Both the position numbers and the translations under genes were made by a program. This document shows, piece by piece, positions 16,762 through 26,096 of a stretch of 64,000 nt of DNA (the stretch's first letter is position 1; every line of letters starts with the position of its first letter). This DNA comes from Bacteroidales bacterium (GTDB lineage Bacteria; Bacteroidota; Bacteroidia; Bacteroidales; ML635J-15): assembly GCA_017617125.1 (NCBI GenBank), contig JAFZWY010000009.1, positions 1 through 64,000 of the forward strand, given 5' to 3'. Under the pieces are notes generated by a model, which was not told the origin of the DNA, did not search any database, and saw only the letters and a program-made list of their open reading frames with translations.

Positions 16762-17802
16762 ATGCCGATCATCAGTGCTTTCGAAAAAGAACTTGCTATA
16801 TTCTCAGACAGACTGAAACTGTCTGAGAATATAGTCATTATACACCATTATAATCCCGACGGCGATGCTGTTGGGTCATCACTTGGACTGTACAACGCTC
16901 TGAAGCAGACAGGCAAGAAAGTGACAGTTATCAGTCCGACAATATTTCCCGACAATCTGAAGTGGCTACCAGGAGCAAAGGATATGCGCGTACTGGGCAA
17001 GAAAACCCAAAGCGACGAAACTATCTTTGATGGCGCCGACATGATTATCTGCGTCGACCTGAACGCCCGCAAAAGGGTGGGAAACGTACAGCCGCAATTC
17101 GAAAAGGCAACCGCTTACAAGGCTTTGCTCGACCATCATCCATTTGTCGAAAAATTTACCGACATAGCCATTGCCGATACACAATATTCGTCGGCATGCG
17201 AGCTTGTGTTTGAGTTTATTGAGAACACTTTCCTGAACCAGTACTTCAATATGGATGTGGTCACTTGTCTGTACACGGGCATCCTTACCGACACAGGTTC
17301 GTTCGAATACAACTCGTCGAATCCTAACCTGTTTAGGGTGGTCGGCAAGATTATGGAATATGGCATCGAGAAAAACAAAATTTACAACCGTCTGTTCAAC
17401 GCATGGTCCGAAAACCGCATACGCTTTATGGGATATGTAACATACAACAGAATGGTTGTAATGCAAGAATACAAGACCGCATACATCTACATAACAGCCA
17501 AGGATAGGCATCAGTTTCATGAGCAGTTCGGTGACACAGAGAATTTTGTGAACATCCCAATGCAAATCGACGGCATTGTATTCACCGCAATATTCATCGA
17601 GCGCGACAACTTTATAAAAGCTAGTTTCAGGTCGAAAGGAACTTTTGATGTAAATTCATTCAGTTCCAAATATTTCAATGGCGGAGGTCATGTCAATGCT
17701 TCGGGAGGTGAAAGTTACGATTCACTAGAAACTGTATGCAAAAAATTTGAGGAATTGGTAAAGGGAGAATATGCCGAGGAATTAAAGAATTACATTTATT
17801 AA
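16762..17802 (+). CDS. nrnA: DHH-family oligoribonuclease / pAp phosphatase
   Basis: A 346-residue cytoplasmic phosphoesterase. DHH motifs are in order: IIHHYNPDGDAVGSSLG (motif I), ICVDLN (II), LLDHHP (III, the DHH signature as DHH), DTGSFEYNSSNP (IV), and the DHHA1 domain glycine loop GGGHVNASGG. It degrades short RNA oligonucleotides and dephosphorylates 3'-phosphoadenosine 5'-phosphate. The start is the ATG two bases after the preceding stop; an in-frame upstream site at 16714 would overlap that gene. It is followed closely by three FKBP genes. Confidence 0.92.
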   Translation: MPIISAFEKELAIFSDRLKLSENIVIIHHYNPDGDAVGSSLGLYNALKQTGKKVTVISPTIFPDNLKWLPGAKDMRVLGKKTQSDETIFDGADMIICVDLNARKRVGNVQPQFEKATAYKALLDHHPFVEKFTDIAIADTQYSSACELVFEFIENTFLNQYFNMDVVTCLYTGILTDTGSFEYNSSNPNLFRVVGKIMEYGIEKNKIYNRLFNAWSENRIRFMGYVTYNRMVVMQEYKTAYIYITAKDRHQFHEQFGDTENFVNIPMQIDGIVFTAIFIERDNFIKASFRSKGTFDVNSFSSKYFNGGGHVNASGGESYDSLETVCKKFEELVKGEYAEELKNYIY

Positions 17803-17813
17803 TTGTTATAAGG

Positions 17814-18386
17814 TTGATTAAAAGGCTTTTATATATTGTAATTGTTGCAATCACTATCGTGTCTTGCAGTTCTCAAAACAAGCAGGACACCGACAAAGTG
17901 CCGTATTCGCAGCTTAAAAACGAAAAGAAGGAACAGTCGATTGGTATCAATCAGGACATGATCGAAGTTAACAAGGATGTAATCGAGAAGTACATTAGCC
18001 GCCACAAATGGGACATGACAATTACTGAATCGGGGCTATACTACATGATTTACAAGCAAAACGATGATGTCAAGGTAAACAGTGGCGACGAGGTGGAATT
18101 TTCGTTTAAGACATCGCTGATGAACGGTGATGTACTTTACGATTCTGATGCGACGGGCAACCGAAAGATGAAAATCGACAATAACCAGGAAGAGTCAGGT
18201 CTTAACGAGGGTCTGAAACTCATGAGAAAAGGAGAGAAGGCATACTTTATCCTACCTCCGCATCTGGCATTTGGCGTAGCTGGCGATTCATATCGGATTC
18301 CTCCGTATTCGGTACTGGTGTACGACATCGAAGTGGTTGACGTAAAGGCAGCTGACAATGCAGATAACGATAATATTGTATTGTAA
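17814..18386 (+). CDS. FKBP-type peptidyl-prolyl isomerase lipoprotein (GldI-like), TTG start
   Basis: A 190-residue lipoprotein: signal MIKRLLYIVIVAITIVSC with lipobox IVSC, a linker, and one FKBP domain (residues about 70-180; GDEVEFSFKT, GLNEGLKLMRKGEKAYFILP, GVAGDSYRIPPYSVLVYDIEV). It would catalyse proline isomerisation of exported proteins at the membrane. The only start that keeps the signal peptide is TTG; there is no in-frame ATG between the nrnA stop and the hydrophobic segment. Resemblance to GldI, the T9SS/gliding-associated isomerase, is by family and architecture. Confidence 0.85.
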   Translation: MIKRLLYIVIVAITIVSCSSQNKQDTDKVPYSQLKNEKKEQSIGINQDMIEVNKDVIEKYISRHKWDMTITESGLYYMIYKQNDDVKVNSGDEVEFSFKTSLMNGDVLYDSDATGNRKMKIDNNQEESGLNEGLKLMRKGEKAYFILPPHLAFGVAGDSYRIPPYSVLVYDIEVVDVKAADNADNDNIVL

Positions 18387-18396
18387 TTTTAAAAGC

Positions 18397-19263
18397 ATGA
18401 AAGGTTTTGTAATATCAATAATAGTTTGTACTTTATTTGCTTTCGTTAGCTCGTGCTCAGGCGGTTATGGCGATTTTCAGACGGCAGAGTCGGGCTTGCA
18501 ATATATGTTTGTAGAGCAAAATGAAACTGGACAAAAGCCAAAAATTGGAGATGTCCTGGAACTCAACTATTCGTACGAAACCGAAAACGGCAAGGTGCTT
18601 TTCGAGTCGCGTGAAAGTGGCAGGAAATATATGAAAACACTTGAAAAGCCGGCTCATACAGGAGGAGGCATAGAGGACGGACTTGCCATGATGCACGAAG
18701 GCGATTCCGCCATGTTCAAGATAAGCGCCGAAAACTTCCTGCTTTTTTCGGAGAAATTCGGACATCTGCCAGAAGGAGTCAAGTCGCTTGATCCGATAAT
18801 AATAAAGGTTCGTCTGGTCGATATTATGGACGAAAAGGAAATGGATACCTACATGAAGCTTCGTTATCATAAGAGCGAAGAACAGGAAGCCGAAATCCTC
18901 GACCAGTATCTGAAAAACATGGGCATCGAAACCGACAGGCCAACATCAGGATTTTATTTTATCGAGAAGACTCCTGGCAGTGGCAGCAACATCAAGGATG
19001 GCGACATAATAACTGTAGACTACACACTTACATTGGTTGACGGATCGTTGGTCGAAACTACACTCGGCAATACGCCTCTTACATATAAGGTTGGCGACGA
19101 AAGTTATATCGTCGGTTGGGAAGAAGCTATCAAGATGATGCGAAAGGGTTCGTCAGCCACCGTTATAATACCGTCGGAACTTGGATATGGCGCCGAAGGT
19201 ACGGACAATATATTGCCATATAGCACGTTAATATTCGACATTGAAATTCTTAACGTACAATGA
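18397..19263 (+). CDS. FKBP-type peptidyl-prolyl isomerase lipoprotein with two FKBP domains
   Basis: A 288-residue lipoprotein. Signal MKGFVISIIVCTLFAFVSSC ends in a lipobox. The first FKBP-like domain (about 35-145) is degenerate: GDVLELNYSY is present but the active-site loop is replaced by LFSEKFGHLPEGV. The second (about 180-288) is canonical: GDIITVDYTLTLVDGS, GWEEAIKMMRKGSSATVIIP, GYGAEGTDNILPYSTLIFDI. It overlaps the next gene by four bases (ATGA), so translation is coupled. Confidence 0.85.
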   Translation: MKGFVISIIVCTLFAFVSSCSGGYGDFQTAESGLQYMFVEQNETGQKPKIGDVLELNYSYETENGKVLFESRESGRKYMKTLEKPAHTGGGIEDGLAMMHEGDSAMFKISAENFLLFSEKFGHLPEGVKSLDPIIIKVRLVDIMDEKEMDTYMKLRYHKSEEQEAEILDQYLKNMGIETDRPTSGFYFIEKTPGSGSNIKDGDIITVDYTLTLVDGSLVETTLGNTPLTYKVGDESYIVGWEEAIKMMRKGSSATVIIPSELGYGAEGTDNILPYSTLIFDIEILNVQ

Positions 19264-20306
19264 AAACAAACAGGCTCATCATATTAATTTGCACATTGTC
19301 AATCTTGCTGTTGTCGGTATCGTGCCGCGAAAAGAAGAAGACCGGCGAAGACGAGAACGGAGGAAAGAGTGCAAATGTGGTTGCAACACAGGAAGAAGCG
19401 GATTCGCTGCTGTCGCAGTGGGAGTATAGCAACGATTCGGGCCAGGTGTCGATGATTGTTTTCGGCGAAAACGGTCAGGCCGACTATGTGGTCGACCGCC
19501 CCGAGAATGTATTCCTCAAGACGGCAACCGGCATAGAATATAAGATTGTAAAAGCATCAAAGTCACGTCGTACTCCCAAAGTCGGCGATGTTCTCTATAT
19601 GTCAATGTCGTATAAGACAGAGAAAAACGACTCGCTACTATTTGCATCGTCCGACTTGAACGAGGATTTTAGGATGCGTCTTGCTGCACCGAGCGACAAA
19701 GGCTGCATCGAGGAAGCGTTGATGCTTTTGCACGAGGGCGACAGTGCCGTTGTCAAGGTTGACGCAATCAAGTTCTTTGTGAAATCGCAAGGGAAAGTCA
19801 GTATTCCTGCTTTCATAAAGAAAGGCGACAGGCTTGTGTTTAATATAAGGCTGAAGAAAATTGTATCTGGAATTGAATATGCCAATTCCAACAAACAGGT
19901 GTATCAGAAGCGAATAGACGAGGAGAACAGCCTTATCAACCGCTTCCTCATGAATATGAATTATCCTTTGCGTAAGACCGACAGCGGATTGCATATTCTA
20001 ACAATTAATAAAGGTGCAGGTAAGAAACCTTCGGTTGGCAGCACTGTGAAAATTGACTATACGGCAGCCTTCCTCGACGGATCGGTTTTCGACTCAACTC
20101 TCGAACGTTCAGAACCTTTCTCGTTTGTGATAGGTAAGAAGGAAGTAATTTTAGGTCTCGAGGAAGCTGTAATGAACATGCAGGTTGGCGACCATTGCCT
20201 TGTGATTATTCCGTTCCGTCTGGCATACGGCGACCAGAAGTATGGCAACGTGATTCCTCCGTTCAGCACACTGGTATTTGAAATAGAACTGCTCGATGCA
20301 AAATAA
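19260..20306 (+). CDS. FKBP-type peptidyl-prolyl isomerase lipoprotein, third of the cluster
   Basis: A 348-residue lipoprotein: signal MKTNRLIILICTLSILLLSVSC with a lipobox, a lysine/glutamate-rich linker, a degenerate FKBP-like domain (about 90-205) and a canonical C-terminal FKBP domain (GSTVKIDYTAAFLDGSVFDS; GLEEAVMNMQVGDHCLVIIP; YGDQKYGNVIPPFSTLVFEI). Same architecture as the upstream gene, so the two are probably duplicates. It overlaps nadD by 11 bases. Confidence 0.85.
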   Translation: MKTNRLIILICTLSILLLSVSCREKKKTGEDENGGKSANVVATQEEADSLLSQWEYSNDSGQVSMIVFGENGQADYVVDRPENVFLKTATGIEYKIVKASKSRRTPKVGDVLYMSMSYKTEKNDSLLFASSDLNEDFRMRLAAPSDKGCIEEALMLLHEGDSAVVKVDAIKFFVKSQGKVSIPAFIKKGDRLVFNIRLKKIVSGIEYANSNKQVYQKRIDEENSLINRFLMNMNYPLRKTDSGLHILTINKGAGKKPSVGSTVKIDYTAAFLDGSVFDSTLERSEPFSFVIGKKEVILGLEEAVMNMQVGDHCLVIIPFRLAYGDQKYGNVIPPFSTLVFEIELLDAK

Positions 20307-20904
20307 AAGGGAAATATTACTCTATTTCGGTTCGTTCAATCCGATTCACATCGGACATCTTGCCATTGCTAACTATCTTGCTGAATATACGAATGTTAAC
20401 GAACTTTGGTTTGTCGTAACGCCACATAATCCGCTCAAAAAATCAACTACGTTGATTGATGACCGCGTACGTCAACATATGGTTCAGCTGGCAATAGGCA
20501 ACTATCCGAAATTCAGAGTTTCAGACGTAGAATTTTATTTGCCAAAGCCAAACTACACAATCAATACACTGACATATCTTTCGGAGAAATATCCCGACTA
20601 CAATTTCAGCATACTCATTGGCGGCGACAATCTCGAAACCTTCCACAAGTGGAAAAACTACGATGTCATCTTGCGCGACTACAAGGTGTATGTTTATCGC
20701 CGTCCCGGCTGCAAAGTCGTTGAATATGATAATTCAAACATTGAAATTGTCGATGCTCCGCTGATTGAAATTTCGTCGAGCTTTATACGAGAATCGATAG
20801 GCAAGGGCAAGGATGTGCGATTCTTTATGCCCGAAAAAGTATTCGAATACGTTGACAAAATGGGCTACTGGAGAGAGAAGCCTTCAAAAGAAATCAAAGA
20901 GTAA
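20296..20904 (+). CDS. nadD: Nicotinate-nucleotide adenylyltransferase
   Basis: A 202-residue cytoplasmic enzyme that joins nicotinate mononucleotide to AMP in NAD synthesis. The nucleotidyltransferase motif FGSFNPIHIGHL is at residues 11-22, IGGDNLETFHKWKNY in the middle, and the second motif ISSSFIRE near residue 157. Full length. Its start lies inside the end of the third FKBP gene, so it is translated from the same message. Confidence 0.93.
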   Translation: MQNKREILLYFGSFNPIHIGHLAIANYLAEYTNVNELWFVVTPHNPLKKSTTLIDDRVRQHMVQLAIGNYPKFRVSDVEFYLPKPNYTINTLTYLSEKYPDYNFSILIGGDNLETFHKWKNYDVILRDYKVYVYRRPGCKVVEYDNSNIEIVDAPLIEISSSFIRESIGKGKDVRFFMPEKVFEYVDKMGYWREKPSKEIKE

Positions 20905-20909
20905 ATATC

Positions 20910-23378
20910 GTGACAATCAAACCGTTGACAAAGAAGATTATTACTCATGCAGGCATAGTGCTGCTATTCTTTGTTGTGTCTGTTGCGTATATGCATCCGA
21001 TTCTAAGCGGAAAGATTATCAGTCAGGACGATGTAATAAATTATAGGTGGTCGTCAACGGAATATGCGAAATATAAGGCCGAAACAGGAGAAGATGCATA
21101 TTGGAACAGTTCTGCTTTCAGCGGAATGCCTATGTATCAGATGCATAACATTCCATCTAAGAACATTTTCCAGCCACTGAAGTATGTGCTTACGCTTACG
21201 TTTATCGGCGATGGCCCCGAAGGACGCAACTGCGACTGGGGTATAATGTTCCTTTACCTGCTTGGATTTTATGTTGCTTTGACGGCAATGGGAGTAAAGC
21301 CTTGGTTGAGCTTACTGGGTGCATTTGCTTTTGGTTTTGGAAGTTACAATATAATAATTATTGCTGTCGGTCATATTACCAAAGCGTGGGCAATATCGAT
21401 GATTGCACCGATTCTGGCAGGTATGATTATCGCTTTCAAAAGGAAATATTTGTGGGGAATGCTGCTGTTTGCCATTGCGTTGGGACTTCAAATCCAGTGC
21501 AATCACATACAGATAACTTACTACACGCTGATAATGGCTGTGGTTGTATGTATTACTTATCTTGCGTATTCCATTAAGAATAAGGAATTTAAACATTTTG
21601 CGAAAGGAGTGGGGGGGCTTGTTATATGTGCGGTGCTAGTACTACTCTCTACATCGCGATATTTTATGGTAAATGCCGAATATGTAAAGCAGACAATGCG
21701 TGGAGGTTCGGAACTGACTATAACGCCAAATGACATATATCCCGAAGAAAATCAAACAGTTGCAAATGACGGACTAGATACCGAATATGCCTCAGAGTGG
21801 AGCTATGGCAAGGCTGAGACAATGACTCTGCTTGTCCCTGGATTCTATGGTGGCAGTTCCGACGAACCTGTGTCGAAAAGTTCGGCATACTACAAGCTGC
21901 AGAAGGATGAGATAGCCCCGTTGTATTGGGGAGATCAGCGGTTTACATATGGACCCGTCTATTTCGGAGCAATTATAATTTTCCTTTTCCTGCTCGGATT
22001 GCTTGTCGTAAAAGGACCGGAACGCTGGTGGCTACTTGCTGTGACAATAATAGGAATTGTTATGGCATGGGGTGGCAACTTGCCGTGGCTCAACGATTTC
22101 CTACGAAATTATCTGCCGATGTACAGCAAATTCAGGTCACCGTCGATGAGCCTGGTGATAGCAAGCGTTTCGGCAGTTGTTATGGCAGTGCTGGCTTTGA
22201 GACAGGTATTTTCCGAAACAGACCGAAAGAAATACAACATTTTACTATACATTTCCGCAGGTATAACTCTGATAATCTGCGCCTTGGTTGCCATAATAGG
22301 GTCATCGACAAGCAATTTTAGTGGTGCAGGAGACGCAACATTTTCAGATGAAATTAGGAAGGCTTTGATTGCTGACCGCCAGAGTCTTATGACCACTGAT
22401 GCGTGGCGTTCATTCGCCTTCGTGTTTGCCGTTGCGCTTGTGTTATGGTTGTTCATCAACGATAAGTTCAAGAACGCCAAGATTATTGTTGCGATAATAG
22501 GTGTGTTGGTGCTTGTCGACCTTATAGGTGTGGACAGCAGGTATCTGAATGAGGATAAGTATTTGAAGGAGAGTTCTCTGGACTTTAAGCCCGACGAAGG
22601 CGACAAGCAAATTTACCAGATGGCTGCCGAAAACAACGACGTCGATTATCGAGTGTTCAACATTAAGCCAAAATATGGGTCGGCATTCAACGATGCGCGA
22701 ACATCGGCATTTCATCATTCGGTTGGAGGTTATAGCGGTGTAAAACTTGCTCGTTATCAAGATATTATAGAATTTTATCTGGCACATTACAACAAAAATG
22801 TAATGAATATGCTGAATATCAGATATTTCCTGAAATTCAAGGATGGAAAATACCAGGTGCGCAGAAATGCCGATGCATACGGAAATGCCTGGTTTGTGGA
22901 TTCTGTAAAATTTGTAGAGTCTGTCAATGAAGAGATTAAAGCGCTGGATAATAACAACTTAAAGTATACCGCAATAATAAATTCGCAAGAATTTAATGCC
23001 GTAAATGAAGTTTATGAAAGGGATTCGTCTGCAACAATAAATCTTATTTCAGAAGATCCTTATAATCCGAATGTTAGGAAATATACGACAAAGTCAAGCC
23101 ATAATGCTTTGGCTGTATTTTCTGAAATTTATTACAGCGCGGATTGGCGTGCGTATATTGATGGAAATCCGGCAGAGTATGTGAGAGCTGATTATTTGCT
23201 TAGGGCAATGGAAATTCCAGCTGGTGAACATATGGTAGAATTCCGTAACGAAGCACCGACATTCCATAAATGGGAGAAAGTTGAGATAGTAGCTTCGGCA
23301 GTTCTGGTTCTGCTGATTATTTTTGCTTTTGTGTGGAATTACAGAAAGAATAAACGTCATAATCCAAGTCAAGCATAA
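20910..23378 (+). CDS. YfhO-like integral membrane protein
   Basis: An 822-residue protein with about a dozen transmembrane helices over residues 10-530 and a large C-terminal extracytoplasmic domain (about 540-790) before a last helix and basic tail (WNYRKNKRHNPSQA). The N-terminal loop SQDDVINYRWSSTEYAKYKA, a SGMPMYQMH segment and the C-terminal YVRADYLLRAMEIPAGEHMV fit the YfhO family, GT-C-like proteins linked in Firmicutes to glycosylation of teichoic acid. The substrate here is unknown. Start is GTG five bases after the nadD stop; no closer ATG keeps the first helix. Confidence 0.85.
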   Translation: MTIKPLTKKIITHAGIVLLFFVVSVAYMHPILSGKIISQDDVINYRWSSTEYAKYKAETGEDAYWNSSAFSGMPMYQMHNIPSKNIFQPLKYVLTLTFIGDGPEGRNCDWGIMFLYLLGFYVALTAMGVKPWLSLLGAFAFGFGSYNIIIIAVGHITKAWAISMIAPILAGMIIAFKRKYLWGMLLFAIALGLQIQCNHIQITYYTLIMAVVVCITYLAYSIKNKEFKHFAKGVGGLVICAVLVLLSTSRYFMVNAEYVKQTMRGGSELTITPNDIYPEENQTVANDGLDTEYASEWSYGKAETMTLLVPGFYGGSSDEPVSKSSAYYKLQKDEIAPLYWGDQRFTYGPVYFGAIIIFLFLLGLLVVKGPERWWLLAVTIIGIVMAWGGNLPWLNDFLRNYLPMYSKFRSPSMSLVIASVSAVVMAVLALRQVFSETDRKKYNILLYISAGITLIICALVAIIGSSTSNFSGAGDATFSDEIRKALIADRQSLMTTDAWRSFAFVFAVALVLWLFINDKFKNAKIIVAIIGVLVLVDLIGVDSRYLNEDKYLKESSLDFKPDEGDKQIYQMAAENNDVDYRVFNIKPKYGSAFNDARTSAFHHSVGGYSGVKLARYQDIIEFYLAHYNKNVMNMLNIRYFLKFKDGKYQVRRNADAYGNAWFVDSVKFVESVNEEIKALDNNNLKYTAIINSQEFNAVNEVYERDSSATINLISEDPYNPNVRKYTTKSSHNALAVFSEIYYSADWRAYIDGNPAEYVRADYLLRAMEIPAGEHMVEFRNEAPTFHKWEKVEIVASAVLVLLIIFAFVWNYRKNKRHNPSQA

Positions 23379-23702
23379 TTCTTTAAATTTAAGACCAAGA
23401 TAGTGGCCTTTCAAAAATACTATTTTACATAATATAAATTATAGGACAATTGAGGCAAAATGAAAATTTGCCGAAATTCGTGCTGTTATCAAGTTCAATC
23501 GCAATTTTTGAAAAATTTTGGCATTAGGATTTTTTTTTTGAAAATTTACAACGAATCTTGATCAGATATCAAATACGGCAAAATTTTGGCTTTAGAAAAT
23601 TTTGTGCAAAACCATAACCGTTGGACTTTAAACTTTGAACATTGAACCAGGAACTTTAAACTTTTTGTCCTTGGTTTCGACTACGCTCAACCTGCGGCAA
23701 TT
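23379..23702. repeat. AT-rich gap with tandem heptamers and a TTCGACTACGCTCA element
   Basis: No gene seen in this 324-base gap between two converging genes. At 23625-23666 six heptamers follow one another: ACTTTAA, ACTTTGA, ACATTGA, ACCAGGA, ACTTTAA, ACTTTTT. At 23676-23689 is TTCGACTACGCTCA, the reverse complement of the TGAGCGTAGTCGAA core found in prmC. The left part contains degenerate CAAAATTTTGGC/GAAAATTTTG stretches. No obvious terminator hairpin was found for either gene. Confidence 0.7.
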
Positions 23703-24533
23703 TTACGGTTCCACCATAATGTTCAGCGAGAAATTCGAATTCGGACTAAGCTGACGTTCGTTTATAGTTGCATTGTCGCAAAAGTTTTCGACCGAAAGAT
23801 TTGTCTTTTCGTAAATTGGAATTACAGCGTCGTATATTCGTTCGATGATTTTCACCTTGCCGTCCTTCGAATACGTTATTTTTTGCGGAATCCAGCCGGT
23901 GCCACCAACTTGGATGAAATTATCGAATGTAATCGCATATATATGCCCATCGATCTTTGTGCGCTGAACCATTCTCGGCAATAATGTCCTTGAATCAAAC
24001 CATATCTGGTTCATATTCATTGTGTTATTATTGTAATCATCAATGCCGACAATGTAATATTTCCGGTCAGCAGTGTCTGTATAACTGCAAAAATCCGATG
24101 TGTTTACTATTCCGGACTCATTTAAACGATTTTCGGCATCTTTTGCAGACATTCCGTATAAGTCCATGACTACCAGCACTAAATCGTTTATATCGGGACG
24201 CGACGAAACCATTTCTCCGCCAGCAAATGCATAAATTGTGTCGTTAATGTAGATATAGCCGTCATCATTAATCATATCTGTCTTAAGGATATGCTGCGAC
24301 GGCCTTACATATTCGGCACTGCATGTACTGCGCTTTTCTGAATTGTCGTCATCGAACCTTATGACCGAAATCATATACCTGATGTTGTTGAACCAGTTAC
24401 ACTCGTACTTTTTCTCTATTGCCGAAAGCAGTGATTTTGTGGAAGTTATGTTAGAGCATGATGTTGCCGACAAAAGGAAAAGCAATCCGATCGCCAGCAC
24501 TACAAACGTTCTATTTCTAAACATCCTACTCAT
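23703..24533 (-). CDS. Lipoprotein of unknown function
   Basis: A 276-residue protein with a lipoprotein signal (MFRNRTFVVLAIGLLFLLSATSC). The mature part is rich in beta strands with repeated aromatic/charged pairs (GYIYINDTIYAFAGGEMVSS; YYIVGIDDYNNNTMNMNQIW; GHIYAITFDNFIQVGGTGWI). This layout recalls LolA/RseB-like lipid-binding half-barrels, but no motif secures that. The start could be ATG at 24533 or at 24524, the latter with AGTAGG just upstream. It follows hutI after about 14 nt and is probably cotranscribed with it. Confidence 0.7.
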   Translation of the reverse strand: MSRMFRNRTFVVLAIGLLFLLSATSCSNITSTKSLLSAIEKKYECNWFNNIRYMISVIRFDDDNSEKRSTCSAEYVRPSQHILKTDMINDDGYIYINDTIYAFAGGEMVSSRPDINDLVLVVMDLYGMSAKDAENRLNESGIVNTSDFCSYTDTADRKYYIVGIDDYNNNTMNMNQIWFDSRTLLPRMVQRTKIDGHIYAITFDNFIQVGGTGWIPQKITYSKDGKVKIIERIYDAVIPIYEKTNLSVENFCDNATINERQLSPNSNFSLNIMVEP

Positions 24534-24547
24534 TCTCAATCAAATAT

Positions 24548-25798
24548 CTACAAAATCTGTCCGTTAAGGATTACTGTATCAATCAAATCGGTACAATATG
24601 CGTACGGCATAAATTCTATCGACGGTATTTCCTTTGTGATAAATACGTTAGCCTTCTTTCCTACAGTAATACTTCCTGCTATGTCGCTGACTCCCATTGC
24701 ATAAGCTGAATTCAATGTTGCAGCTATAATAGCCTCTTCTGGAAGCATCTTGTAGTTTACGCAGGCAAGCGACATCATGAACTTCATGTTTCCTGCCGGT
24801 GATGATCCAGGATTGTAGTCGGATGCAATTGCGACTGGCAGTCCGGCCGATATCATCTTGCGTGCTGGTGCATACGGCATATTAAGGAAGAATGCAGCTC
24901 CCGGCAGAATTGTCGGCATGGTTTCGCTGTTCTTCAGAACAGCAATTTCCTCGTCGCCAGTGTATTCGATATGGTCAACCGAAAGAGCGTTGTACTTTAC
25001 ACCCACCTGTATGCCGCCCGACTTTGCCATTTCGTTGGCGTGAATCTTGGGACGCATTCCATATTTTATTCCTGCCATAAGTATGCGTTCGGTCTGCTCG
25101 GTTGTGAAGAATCCCTTGTCGCAGAACACATCAACAAAGTCAGCCAGTTCTTCGGCTGCAACCAACGGAAGCATTTCGTTTATAATCTTATCGACGTATG
25201 CGTCAGGATCTTCCTTGTATTCCAACGGAGTTGCGTGTGCTCCAAGGAAAGTCGAACGAACAATCAGCGGAGTCGTTTCCTTGATGCGCTTGATTACGCG
25301 CAACATCTTGATCTCGCTCTCGGTGTCAAGTCCGTAGCCGCTCTTGATTTCCACAGCACCAGTACCAAACGAAATTATTTCGTTTATTCGTTCCATTGCC
25401 TGGTTGTAGAGATCCTTCTCGCTGGTTTTTCTCAGGCGCTCTGCCGAATTGAGGATTCCCCCACCCCTTTTTGCAATCTCTTCATAGCTAAGGCCTCGTA
25501 TCTTGTCACTGTATTCGATTTCGCGGCTACCTGCATAAACCAGATGTGTGTGCGAGTCGCAGAACGACGGGAAAACCATCTTGCCCTTGGCATCAATCTC
25601 AATGCTCTTTTCGTCGTCTTCGTCCCAGTTGGGATTCAGTTCCGACATCTTGCCATACGAATGAATCTTGTCACCATCTAATATAAGGTATGCATTCTTT
25701 ATGGTCTTCAGCTTCGACATTTCCTTGCCTTTTGCCAGCAGACGTCCACTTTCGTCAACGTTTACGAGTTCCTTTATGTTACTAATCAGAGTCTTCAT
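24548..25798 (-). CDS. hutI: Imidazolonepropionase
   Basis: A 416-residue amidohydrolase that opens the ring of 4-imidazolone-5-propionate in histidine degradation, cytoplasmic. Metal and substrate motifs are in order: DSHTHLVYAG (HxH), GGGILNSAERLR, EIKSGYGL, FLGAHATP, HANEMAKSGG, SVDHIEYT and ASDYNPGSSPAGN. Length is normal. Other hut genes are not in the window, so the pathway is split in this genome or located elsewhere. It follows the DUF721 gene after only a few bases. Confidence 0.95.
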   Translation of the reverse strand: MKTLISNIKELVNVDESGRLLAKGKEMSKLKTIKNAYLILDGDKIHSYGKMSELNPNWDEDDEKSIEIDAKGKMVFPSFCDSHTHLVYAGSREIEYSDKIRGLSYEEIAKRGGGILNSAERLRKTSEKDLYNQAMERINEIISFGTGAVEIKSGYGLDTESEIKMLRVIKRIKETTPLIVRSTFLGAHATPLEYKEDPDAYVDKIINEMLPLVAAEELADFVDVFCDKGFFTTEQTERILMAGIKYGMRPKIHANEMAKSGGIQVGVKYNALSVDHIEYTGDEEIAVLKNSETMPTILPGAAFFLNMPYAPARKMISAGLPVAIASDYNPGSSPAGNMKFMMSLACVNYKMLPEEAIIAATLNSAYAMGVSDIAGSITVGKKANVFITKEIPSIEFMPYAYCTDLIDTVILNGQIL

Positions 25799-25802
25799 AT
25801 AT

Positions 25803-26096
25803 TTATCTTACAATTAAATCGTCTATACAATTGCCGCCGACCATTTGGTTTATCCTATATACCAGCTGATTGCGGATTAACAATATTTCACTTCTTATTA
25901 TCGAAGATTTCACCTTTACTATCATCGTTCGTCCCGAAAAAGAAATGTCTTCAGTCGAATTTGCTACGTATTCCCCCGAGATTTCTTTCCACAAAGACTT
26001 TATCCTGTATTTGCGGTAGCTTTCTCGCAAATTCGGGTTTGCATCAAGCACATTCGACAATATTGACCCTATCGGCATTTCGCCCTGCCTGTCCAT
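25803..26096 (-). CDS. DUF721 (DciA-like) protein
   Basis: A 97-residue protein in the DUF721 family. The signature RIKSLWKEISGEYVANST, then VKVKSSIIRSEILLIRNQL and the C-terminal VGGNCIDDLIVR are visible. DciA-type proteins help load the replicative helicase in bacteria lacking DnaC; Bacteroidetes members are short versions of this kind. The ATG at 26096 gives the usual length; a longer reading to 26126 would need a TTG start. Confidence 0.8.
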   Translation of the reverse strand: MDRQGEMPIGSILSNVLDANPNLRESYRKYRIKSLWKEISGEYVANSTEDISFSGRTMIVKVKSSIIRSEILLIRNQLVYRINQMVGGNCIDDLIVR

